Below, one piece after another: positions 5,753 to 11,662 of a DNA stretch of 12,618 nucleotides (its first letter is position 1; each line of letters begins with the position of its first letter). Origin of the DNA: DATKCN01 sp035513175 (GTDB lineage: Bacteria; Chloroflexota; Chloroflexia; Thermomicrobiales; CFX8); assembly GCA_035513175.1 (NCBI GenBank), contig DATKCN010000332.1, positions 1-12,618 on the forward strand. The letters run 5' to 3'. Both the position numbers and the translations under genes were made by a program. The notes beneath the pieces are model-generated. The model ran no database searches, had not been told where the DNA came from, and saw nothing but the letters and a program-made list of their open reading frames with translations.

Positions 5753-7102
5753 TCACCCAACGCCGACCATCGCGCCATCAAACTGCTCGTGCCGGTTGTT
5801 GCGGCGCATGAAAACCAGGTACTCGTCCTTCGTCATCGCGGGCGTGTAGGCGTCGAGGATGTCGCGCGCCCCGCTGGCCCCATCCGCCAGCAGGTCGATT
5901 ACCGTCATCGCCATCAGCTTGGCGGGCAGGATATAGGCCAGGTACGGGTCGGTGATGCGCCAGTCGCTGCCATGCACGGCGCCGCCGAATCCGGCTACCT
6001 GCGGCACGATGGCCGGCATGATGTGCGACACATCGCCGAGATCGCCCGACCATGTGCCGTGCCCCGCCTCCCCCCAGGCCGACGCCGGATGGAATGCCAG
6101 AAAGTTCTCGCGGAACACGTCGACGACTGGACGGTGGTTGAGCACCGGCAAATAGCCCGGCAGCGTCGTGATGTCCACCCGCGCGCCCAGCGCGACCGCC
6201 CCTGCCCGCAACGCGCGGTCCACCTTGCGGGCCGCGTCGTCGATCGCATCGACCGTCTTGCCCCGCACCATCGTCTCGAAGCGCACGTCGTTCGGGATCA
6301 CGTTCACCAGGTCGCCGCCGCGCGTCAGGATCGGATGCACCCGCACCGTGTCGTCGTCGCGGAACGTCTCGCGCTGGGCGTTGATCGCGGCCAGCGCAAT
6401 CTCCGCCGCGTACAGCGCGTTGACGCCCCTCTCGGGAGCGCCCCCGGCGTGGGCCGCCCGCCCGATAAAGCGCGCCTGCTTGCCGATGAAACCGTTGCAC
6501 GACGTGTTGATGCTGCCGACTACCCCACCGGGGTCGTCGGACGCGGCGTGCACCATCATCGTTATGTCAATGTCATCGAAGACGCCGAGCCGGATCCACT
6601 CGCTCTTGCCGCCCAGGAACTCGGTCGCGCCCTGCGCGCGCAGCCCAACGCGGTAGTCGATCTCGACGTACTCCTCGGCAGGCACGGCCAGCAGCGCGAC
6701 GTTCCCGGCCAGCTCGTCGAGCACGCCGGACCGCGCCAGCCCGGTCGCGACGCCCAGCATGGCCGTGATCTGCGCGTTGTGGCCGCACGCGTGGGCCGCG
6801 CCGGTGGCCGGATCCGCGTGCGGGTGGTCCGCCACGAGAATTGAATCCAGCTCACCCAGCACCGCGACCGTCGGACCGCTGCTGTCGGAGCCGCTCACCA
6901 GCGTCTTCAGCCCGGTAAGCGCGACATCCTCAAGGTAGCTCAAGCCCAGGCGGCTGAATTCGCGGGCTACGACCCCTGCCGTGCGCCGCTCGTTGAAGCC
7001 CAGCTCCGGATGCCGGAAGATATCCTCCCCCACCGCAATGAGCTGCTCGGCGTGCCGGTCGATCTCGTCATTAACGCGCTGCTTGAGTTCCTGATGCCGC
7101 AT
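5753..7102 (-). CDS. M20D-type metallo-amidohydrolase/peptidase (AbgB-like)
   Basis: A 449-residue M20 family enzyme, full length. The di-zinc site is visible: HACGHNAQ (Cys106, His108), PAEE (catalytic/ligand Glu143-Glu144), His185 in MVHAASDD and His377 in AVHGSDW. RAAHAGGAPERGVNAL (216-230) is the dimerisation-domain segment common to amidohydrolases. The Cys ligand and the general pattern place it in subfamily M20D with aminobenzoyl-glutamate and N-acyl amino acid hydrolases, which cleave an amide bond from a small acylated substrate in the cytoplasm. ATG 7102 follows a G-rich stretch (GAGGGGTGGGG) that can serve as ribosome binding site. It is the first gene of the - strand run and is divergent from ClbS copy B across a 514-base region. 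A long open frame on the opposite strand is only its GC-rich shadow. Confidence 0.94.
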   Translation of the reverse strand: MRHQELKQRVNDEIDRHAEQLIAVGEDIFRHPELGFNERRTAGVVAREFSRLGLSYLEDVALTGLKTLVSGSDSSGPTVAVLGELDSILVADHPHADPATGAAHACGHNAQITAMLGVATGLARSGVLDELAGNVALLAVPAEEYVEIDYRVGLRAQGATEFLGGKSEWIRLGVFDDIDITMMVHAASDDPGGVVGSINTSCNGFIGKQARFIGRAAHAGGAPERGVNALYAAEIALAAINAQRETFRDDDTVRVHPILTRGGDLVNVIPNDVRFETMVRGKTVDAIDDAARKVDRALRAGAVALGARVDITTLPGYLPVLNHRPVVDVFRENFLAFHPASAWGEAGHGTWSGDLGDVSHIMPAIVPQVAGFGGAVHGSDWRITDPYLAYILPAKLMAMTVIDLLADGASGARDILDAYTPAMTKDEYLVFMRRNNRHEQFDGAMVGVG

Positions 7103-7216
7103 CGTGCCCCACCCCTCTGTTCAAGGCCATCACGTCCTGGCCCAGCAATCTCTCATGTGCCCTGTCATTCGAAAAGTCCACCACAGTGATCCTGGCATGG
7201 AACCACCCCCTCAACT

Positions 7217-7332
7217 TGTCATGTTGAGATCGCAACCGAAACATCTCCTGGCGTCGAATGCCACGCCGCTGGCCCGTGCGGACGCCTTGGTTGCTACGGC
7301 TGAGAGATGTTTCGCTGCAGCTAAACATGACA
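7217..7332. repeat. Imperfect inverted repeat with ~31-base arms (REP/MITE-like)
   Basis: The left arm 7217-7247 begins TGTCATGTT and ends GAAACATCTC; the right arm 7302-7332 is its approximate complement, beginning GAGATGTTTC and ending AACATGACA. The centre between the arms carries a nested short pair (GGCGTC at 7250-7255, GACGCC at 7281-7286), so the whole 116 bases could fold into one long hairpin. It lies in the 514-base space (7103-7616) between the divergent M20 and ClbS-B genes. That space otherwise shows no convincing gene; the ClbS-B promoter must be in its right part but no clear hexamer pair is visible. The TGTCATGTTGAG...GAAACATCTC type of string is, from memory, dispersed in several Chloroflexota genomes, which I cannot verify here. 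Confidence 0.6.
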
Positions 7333-7616
7333 GGCCCAGGACGCGCATGACGGCGCCATCACTCTGCCCGTTTCCGGCATCGACCCATGCGGCGCGTCGT
7401 GAAGGGCATCGTACCGTGCTGGCCGTGGAGACAGGGATCGATCGATGAACGCAGCATGTCCCAACCTGGCGCCCCACGCCCAGGAGACCGAGGCACGTAG
7501 CATCCCCAGTTGCGACATCGACCACATTCCGAGCGGTCACGGTAACATCAGGCACGCATAAGCCCGGCGCCGAGCAAACGGCTGAAACCGCCGGCCAGCA
7601 CAGGAGGAAGCACATT

Positions 7617-8111
7617 ATGAAGACACGCGCAGACCTGCTCGACCACATCCGGCGGGAGCATGCCGCCTGGCGCGCCCTGTTGGCAGAGGTCGGCGAGGAC
7701 CGCATGGAGGAGCCCGGCCCGATGGGCGACTGGACCTTCAAGGACCTCGCGGCCCACCTGCTGTTCTGGAACGAGCGCACCATCGCGCGGATCGAGGCGG
7801 GGCCGGGGGGACGTATCCCGTTCCCGTGGCCCGCGTCATTCGGCGACGAAGATGAGATCGAAGACTGGGACGAGGTCAACGCCTGGATCTACGAGCAGCA
7901 TCGCCAGCTCCCACTGCGCGATGTCCTGGCTGACAAGGATCGCCAGTACGAGCGCTTCGAGCAGCTGATCGAAGCGCTGCCCGACGACGCCCTGCTGACC
8001 CCCGGCCACTTCGAGTGGATGGGCGGCCGGGCTCTGGTCGAGGCGCAGTTCTTCGGCCACCTGCACGAGGAGCACATGCCGTCGATCCAAGCCTGGCTCG
8101 CGTCGCGGTAG
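7617..8111 (+). CDS. ClbS/DfsB family four-helix bundle protein (copy B)
   Basis: A 164-residue paralogue of the protein at 4057-4557, about 68% identical by hand alignment, with the same MKTR start, GPMGDWTFKDLAAHL block, EDEIEDWDEVNAW loop and C-terminal FFGHLHEEH helix. The main difference is a two-residue gap and changed sequence after TPG (HFEWMGGRALV). The start is firm: AGGAGGA lies eight bases before ATG 7617. Seventeen bases after its stop the next + strand gene, another DinB relative, begins, so they form an operon. As for copy A, a protective or hydrolytic role toward a reactive small molecule is inferred only from the ClbS family. The pair is inverted with respect to each other around the Nudix-M20 block. 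Confidence 0.88.
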   Translation: MKTRADLLDHIRREHAAWRALLAEVGEDRMEEPGPMGDWTFKDLAAHLLFWNERTIARIEAGPGGRIPFPWPASFGDEDEIEDWDEVNAWIYEQHRQLPLRDVLADKDRQYERFEQLIEALPDDALLTPGHFEWMGGRALVEAQFFGHLHEEHMPSIQAWLASR

Positions 8112-8127
8112 GAAGGCTCGCGCCCGC

Positions 8128-8682
8128 ATGACTGACTCGTCCAAGCACAGCCAGCCAGACGCTCCCGCCATTGACGAAGAGGCCGCCACGCTGCTCTGGT
8201 TCCTGGAGCGTCAGCGCGCCACCTTCGCCTGGAAGACCGCCGGGCTGGACGCGGCCGGGCTCCGTGCCACGCTCCCTCCGTCGACGATGACGCTGGGCGG
8301 CATGCTCAAGCACCTCGCCCGCTTCGAGGACGACATGTCCACCGAGTGGCTCCAGGGCCTGCAACAGCTCGCGCCTTGGAACGCCGTCGACTGGGACGCC
8401 GACCGCGAGTGGGACTGGCGCACCGCCGCCGCCGACAGTCCCGATGAGCTCTACGACCGCTGGCGCGACGCCGTCTCCCGCTCCCGCGCGCTGTTTGCGG
8501 ACGCAGTGGCGGGCGGGCTGAACCGCGGCGGCATGGGAAATGATGGCGCTCCGGCCGGGTTGCCGGCGCTGCGAGCCATACTCGTCAACATGATCGAGGA
8601 ATACGCGCGGCACAACGGCCACGCCGACCTCATCCGCGAATCGGTGGACGGCCTGGTTGGGCACGACCCGCCGGAGGACTGA
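8128..8682 (+). CDS. DinB family protein (DUF664 type)
   Basis: A 184-residue protein of the DUF664 branch of DinB proteins. The segment LLWFLERQRATFAWKTAGLD, followed by LRATLPPSTMTLGGMLKHLA (His62) and EEYARHNGHADLIRESVDGL (His162, His165), is the characteristic order, and the three His residues form the expected metal site. The first ~15 residues (MTDSSKHSQPDAPAI) are a variable, probably disordered leader. AGGAAGG around 8110, overlapping the stop of ClbS-B, is the likely ribosome binding site. The family is expanded in Actinobacteria and Chloroflexota and has no settled reaction; thiol-dependent transfer is the best-known activity of the superfamily. It is co-directional with the oxidoreductase downstream, but a promoter-like element sits between them. 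Confidence 0.9.
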   Translation: MTDSSKHSQPDAPAIDEEAATLLWFLERQRATFAWKTAGLDAAGLRATLPPSTMTLGGMLKHLARFEDDMSTEWLQGLQQLAPWNAVDWDADREWDWRTAAADSPDELYDRWRDAVSRSRALFADAVAGGLNRGGMGNDGAPAGLPALRAILVNMIEEYARHNGHADLIRESVDGLVGHDPPED

Positions 8683-8684
8683 GC

Positions 8685-8712
8685 GTGACCGTCCGGCAGC
8701 CGATGCTATGAT
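8685..8712 (+). promoter_or_regulatory. Probable promoter of the F420-type oxidoreductase gene
   Basis: GTGACC (8685-8690) and TATGAT (8707-8712) are separated by 16 bases, and TGC immediately before the -10 hexamer makes it an extended -10. It begins three bases after the DinB stop and lies 80 bases before the oxidoreductase start, so that gene probably has its own sigma-70-type promoter. Confidence 0.45.
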
Positions 8713-8792
8713 CGCCCATTCCGAAGCCGCCTGACTGACACGCCGGCATCGTCCGGCACAGGTCCGCCAGGCGCGAGATGCGAGGAGTCACG

Positions 8793-9641
8793 ATGCGCTA
8801 CGCCCACCCGCTGCAATTCTCCATCGTCTGTGGCCAGCGCGCGCCGTGGCCGGAGTTGGTGGCCCGCATCCGGGAGTCCGAGGAGCTGAGCTTCCACGGC
8901 TTCAACGTTGTCGACCACTTCTACGGCGTCCACGACGTAATGGACCCCACGCACGAGGCGTGGACCGTCCTCGGCGGGCTGGCAATGGCCTCCGAGCGCA
9001 TCCGGCTGGGCGTCATGGTCTGCGGCAACACCTACCGCAACCCCGCATTCCTGCTCAAGCAGGCCATCACCGTCGACCACATCTCGAACGGGCGGGTCGA
9101 CTTCGGAGTCGGCGCGGGCTGGTTGGAGCGCGAGCACGAGGCCTACAGCTTCGACTTCCCCTCAGCTCGCGAGCGGGTCGACCGCTTCGCCGAGGCCCTG
9201 GAAATCTGGGACCTGCTGCAGCAGAACGAGCGCACGAACTACGAGGGCCGTTACTACCAGCTCGTCGACACGCCTTTCGAGCCGAAGGCCGTCCAGCAGC
9301 CGCGCCTGCCCGTCCTGATCGGCGCCTCCCTGCCCCGCATGCTGGCGCTCACCGCGAAGCACGCTGACATCTGGAACACGCGCGGCACACCGCAGGAAGC
9401 GCAGGACGGCAACGACCTGCTGGACGAGCAGTGCCGCAAGCTCGGCCGCGACCCCGCCGAGATCACCCGCTCGATCAGCGCCGGGCTGTCCCTATTCGAG
9501 TCAGTCGGGGCCTTCGAGACCGGCGTCGCCGCCTACCAGGCCGCCGGGTTCACCGACTTCCAGATTCCCTGGCCCCGCACCCCCCGGCAACTCGCCACCA
9601 TGCGCCACGTCGCAACACACGTCATCCCAACCAACTCGTAG
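8793..9641 (+). CDS. LLM class F420-dependent oxidoreductase
   Basis: A 282-residue luciferase-like TIM-barrel protein. Landmarks are FHGFNVVDHFYG (strand 2), LGGLAMASERIRLGVMVCGN, the ITVDHISNGRVDFGVGAGW segment typical of F420- or FMN-binding family members, and the later LPVLIGASLPRMLALTAKHADIW strand that contacts the cofactor phosphate. These enzymes transfer hydride between reduced F420 (or FMN) and small organic substrates. ATG 8793 is preferred over ATG 8778 because GAGGAG lies five bases before it and homologues start MRYA-like. The protein is slightly shorter than many relatives (about 300 residues), with a compact C-terminus. No other F420-pathway gene is in the window, so cofactor identity is by family only. 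A Rho-independent terminator lies 140 bases beyond its stop. Confidence 0.92.
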   Translation: MRYAHPLQFSIVCGQRAPWPELVARIRESEELSFHGFNVVDHFYGVHDVMDPTHEAWTVLGGLAMASERIRLGVMVCGNTYRNPAFLLKQAITVDHISNGRVDFGVGAGWLEREHEAYSFDFPSARERVDRFAEALEIWDLLQQNERTNYEGRYYQLVDTPFEPKAVQQPRLPVLIGASLPRMLALTAKHADIWNTRGTPQEAQDGNDLLDEQCRKLGRDPAEITRSISAGLSLFESVGAFETGVAAYQAAGFTDFQIPWPRTPRQLATMRHVATHVIPTNS

Positions 9642-9782
9642 GGGCGCATGGCAATGCGCCCGGCTGGCCCCCGCGCCCCCGTATCGGCAGCCCGGCCCCG
9701 ACTCAACGCAGCCAGCCGTTCAGCAAGCAATTCGCCCCTGCGCGCATGATCCGCCGCAACGACAACCATGACATGAACATGT

Positions 9783-9822
9783 AAAGGACGCCAAACTCTT
9801 ACACCGCCAGTTGGCGTCCTTT
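9783..9822. terminator. Rho-independent terminator between convergent genes
   Basis: AAAGGACGCCAA (9783-9794) and TTGGCGTCCTTT (9811-9822) form a perfect 12-bp stem around a 16-base loop. On the + strand it is followed by the T-rich GATTTT; on the - strand the stem itself ends in TTT. It lies between the F420-type oxidoreductase gene (+) and the small gene ending at 9848 (-), so it can serve both. The 140 bases between the oxidoreductase stop and this stem show no gene. Confidence 0.8.
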
Positions 9823-9847
9823 GATTTTCCCTGTCCAGACGCGGCTC

Positions 9848-10138
9848 TTACGATGCCCGTTCCAGCAGGTCCGCCGTCTCCGGCGCCATCATGTAGCCCA
9901 GCTGCGCCTCGTTCCATGGCCGCGTCAGCCCGTGCTGCCGGGCAGCCTCCCCCACGGCGAAGGCGGCGCGAGCCACGTCGCTGTGCCGGGCGAAGCCGAG
10001 CGCCGTCATGATCTCGCGCGCCTCGAAACGCTGCCCGGCGCGGTCGCGCAGAAAGTCGACCATCGCCCGGGCGTTCGGGTCGGTCAGGTCGTCATAGAAG
10101 GCGATTGCCGCCTCAGGGCTGGCCGTGAAGGTATCCAT
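9848..10138 (-). CDS. Small uncharacterised helical protein (possibly DUF6416-like winged helix)
   Basis: From ATG 10138 the product has 96 residues. AFYDDLTDPNARAMVDFLRD is followed by RFEAREIMTALGF and HSDVARAAFAVGEAARQHGL, then a closing LGYMMAPETADLL. The order (helix, turn, helix with ALGF, then a longer helix, then a short strand-like hydrophobic end) resembles small winged-helix proteins annotated as DUF6416, but this is recollection and not a verified match. GGACGGAG lies just upstream of ATG 10138. The frame is open a further 49 codons to ATG 10285, but that extension looks like a transposase N-terminus fused in frame, so I do not include it. It lies convergent to the oxidoreductase gene and shares its terminator. 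A role in DNA binding is possible but unproven. Confidence 0.65.
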   Translation of the reverse strand: MDTFTASPEAAIAFYDDLTDPNARAMVDFLRDRAGQRFEAREIMTALGFARHSDVARAAFAVGEAARQHGLTRPWNEAQLGYMMAPETADLLERAS

Positions 10139-10168
10139 GCTGCTCCGTCCTGGCGCTGAGGAGTGACG

Positions 10169-10285
10169 CGCTGTCATCTGGCCCATCTTGCCATGACAGC
10201 GGCGGGCTGTCGCCTGGTAGCTGGCTCGCATCCTCGTGTGGTGCTTCCGCCGCTCGTCGATGGTCGTCTCTTCCGTCGCCGGCAT
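10169..10285 (-). mobile_element. N-terminal remnant of an integrase-type transposase
   Basis: ATG 10285 (with GAGAGAGG a few bases upstream) opens a frame starting MPATEETTIDERRKHHTRM, then RASYQATARR and GKMGQMTA. This strongly recalls the N-terminal helix-turn-helix lead-in of DDE/integrase-core transposases, where an RRKH..RMR..Y segment is followed by RGxLLDEMTAVTGLHRKS. Similarity stops exactly where VTGLHRKS should follow, and the frame then runs into the small gene at 10138. Thus only about 39 codons of a protein of 400 or so remain. Two copies of TCGGTAACATT just outside it may be the element's end. The family call is from memory of the pattern and moderate. Confidence 0.42.
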
Positions 10286-10297
10286 GCGCTCCCTCTC

Positions 10298-10344
10298 TCG
10301 GTAACATTCCGATCAGAGGGAGCCGTGCCTGCTTCGGTAACATT
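10298..10344. repeat. Pair of 11-base direct repeats TCGGTAACATT
   Basis: TCGGTAACATT occurs at 10298-10308 and 10334-10344, start-to-start distance 36 bases. The pair sits between the VOC remnant and the transposase remnant, where the end of an insertion element would be expected. Repeated subterminal boxes of this kind are usual as transposase-binding sites. A related GGTAACAT is present at 7541-7548, upstream of ClbS-B. Confidence 0.55.
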
Positions 10345-10545
10345 ATTGATGAGGGAATACGGCAGCTCGGCGTTGTCGCCACGCGCGTGACACACTCCCG
10401 CCACCATCGTCCCGTTCCCAGGATCGACCATGCTCACCGACTCGGGACTCCAACCGATGACGGATTGGTAGAAATCCCGAATGCTTGGGGCATCGGGGAT
10501 CGTCAGGCCGAACCAGACGATCGTGCCGGTCGGGCTCTGCTGCGT
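10345..10545 (-). pseudogene. Remnant of a VOC (glyoxalase-like) gene
   Basis: About 67 residues are recognisable: TGTIVWFGLTIPDAPSIRDF, then YQSVIGWSPESVSM and TMVAGVCHARGDNAELP. This is the first half of a two-domain or single-domain VOC protein of the type with a CHARG segment. There is no in-frame ATG, GTG or TTG near the expected start (the codon where a start would fall is ACG), the usual DFxM loop after GW..PVSM is shortened, and homology ends at about 10345, next to the TCGGTAACATT repeats. The reading frame stays open well past both ends only because of GC-rich filler. It follows the SDR gene by 55 bases on the same strand, so it was probably once part of that transcript. Confidence 0.7.
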
Positions 10546-10600
10546 CGCTCGTGGGCAGGTCGGATCACAGCATCGGCGACTGCGCGTCCAGTCGCGCTTC

Positions 10601-11422
10601 TCACTCGCGCCCGGTAACCCAGTCGTAGCGCGGATCGTCGTCGATAACCGGCTCCTGGAAACGGGAGCCGATCCCAGCGCCGCCATCGACGCTCCAGACT
10701 GCGCCGGTTACGTAGCTCGCGGCGTCCGACGCGAGGAAGAGCACGATCGAGGCAACCTCGTCCGGCTCGCCGGGGCGCGCCAGCGGTAGACCGGGGATGC
10801 GCTTGCCCAGCTGCTCTGCCATCACCGGCGGCAGCGGCTTCGGCTGCGTGTCGATCAGCCCCGGACTGACGACATTGACGAGGATGCCGTGCGGCGCAAG
10901 CTCGATGGCCGCCACCCGCGAGAAGGCCTCGGTGGCCGCGCGGCTGGACGCGTATGCGCCGCCGCCGGGCCCGCCCTTCGTCGTCGCGCTGGATGAGAAG
11001 TTGACGATCCTGCCACCGTTGCCGGCCGCGATCATCGCCCGCGCCGCCGCGCGCGTCATCAGAAACGTCCCGCGCGTGTTGACGGCGTAGACCGTGTCCC
11101 AGACCTCCACCCGCTCGTCGAAGATCGAGGTGTGCGGCGCAACGGCGGCGTTGTTGACGCAGACGTCGAGCCTGCCGAAGCGTTCAACCGCGAGGTCGAC
11201 GATGCTGTTCGCGCCGTCGTCCGTGCTGACATCAGCGACGATTTGCGCCACCGCGTCAGGATCGAGCTGCTGGCATGTCTCCCGCAGCCCAGCCCGGTCC
11301 CGGTCAGCGACGACGAGCTGCGCGCCCGACTCGGCCAAGCGTTGGACCGTCACCCGGCCGATGCCCCGCGCGCCGCCGGTCACGACTGCCACACGCCCGG
11401 AAAAGTCAAACGTCACGTTCAT
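10601..11422 (-). CDS. Short-chain dehydrogenase/reductase with Arg in place of the catalytic Lys
   Basis: A full-length 273-residue classical SDR. The NAD(P)-binding motif TGGARGIG is at residues 15-22, Asp40 at the end of strand 2 suggests NAD(H) preference, NNAA is at 90-93, the structural Asn is Asn115, and the catalytic serine is in NFSSSAT (143-145). Tyr157 is present, but the YxxxK motif reads YASSR, so position 161 is Arg (CGC codon) where nearly all active members have Lys. PGLIDT and VTGAVWSVDGGAGIG complete the fold. ATG 11422 has GAGGGGGG seven bases upstream. The C-terminal extension after the VDGG motif (FQEPVIDDDPRYDWVTGRE) is longer than usual. It may be an oxidoreductase with altered catalysis or an inactive relative; the substrate is unknown. 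Confidence 0.93.
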   Translation of the reverse strand: MNVTFDFSGRVAVVTGGARGIGRVTVQRLAESGAQLVVADRDRAGLRETCQQLDPDAVAQIVADVSTDDGANSIVDLAVERFGRLDVCVNNAAVAPHTSIFDERVEVWDTVYAVNTRGTFLMTRAAARAMIAAGNGGRIVNFSSSATTKGGPGGGAYASSRAATEAFSRVAAIELAPHGILVNVVSPGLIDTQPKPLPPVMAEQLGKRIPGLPLARPGEPDEVASIVLFLASDAASYVTGAVWSVDGGAGIGSRFQEPVIDDDPRYDWVTGRE

Positions 11423-11522
11423 TCGATAACCCCCCTCGTCCCCTGCCCGCTGCGACGTTCGCGGTCGCCCCCACGATCATTGTGCGGTTCACGACCTGAC
11501 TCGCGATCGCGCCACCAGCCGT

Positions 11523-11531
11523 TGCTATACT
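11523..11531 (+). promoter_or_regulatory. Extended -10 promoter element before the dehydrogenase stub
   Basis: TGCTATACT is a good extended -10 (TGN plus TATACT). No strong -35 is apparent, as expected for extended -10 promoters. A transcript from here would begin near 11538, about 50 bases before ATG 11588 of the truncated D-2-hydroxyacid dehydrogenase gene. It lies in the 165-base gap between the divergent SDR gene and that stub. Confidence 0.4.
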
Positions 11532-11587
11532 GCGCTGATGAGCCGCTCAGCAAACATACCCGACGACGAGACAGGCGCAACCACTCC

Positions 11588-11662
11588 ATGAACGTAACCA
11601 TCCTCGACGACTACTCCACCGGGCCGTGCCTCAGTGCGTCGGGCTGGCTTACTTTGGTGTGA
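11588..11662 (+). pseudogene. 5' stub of a D-2-hydroxyacid dehydrogenase gene
   Basis: ATG 11588 opens a 24-codon frame beginning MNVTILDDYS, the typical first strand of the D-2-hydroxyacid dehydrogenase family (compare M-K-I-A-I-LDDYQ starts). The continuation TGPCLSASGW only loosely follows the expected R-TLPCF-x-KLxG pattern, and the frame stops at TGA 11660. The rest of an expected ~310-residue enzyme is missing. The stop of the facing helicase gene (11649-11651) falls inside this frame, so the two coding ends overlap by 14 bases and the breakpoint must lie between about 11615 and 11660. Confidence 0.6.

Noticed and set aside
5660..6844. 394-codon open frame on the + strand opposite the M20 and Nudix genes
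   Set aside because: It is the antisense of two well-supported genes with intact active-site motifs, is rich in Arg/His/Pro/Ala as expected from GC-rich antisense, and matches no family I know.
7445..7561. 38-codon open frame in the divergent region, with two Cys and several His
   Set aside because: No good ribosome binding site and no homologue recognised. It lies where the leader of ClbS-B is expected, so chance seems likelier.
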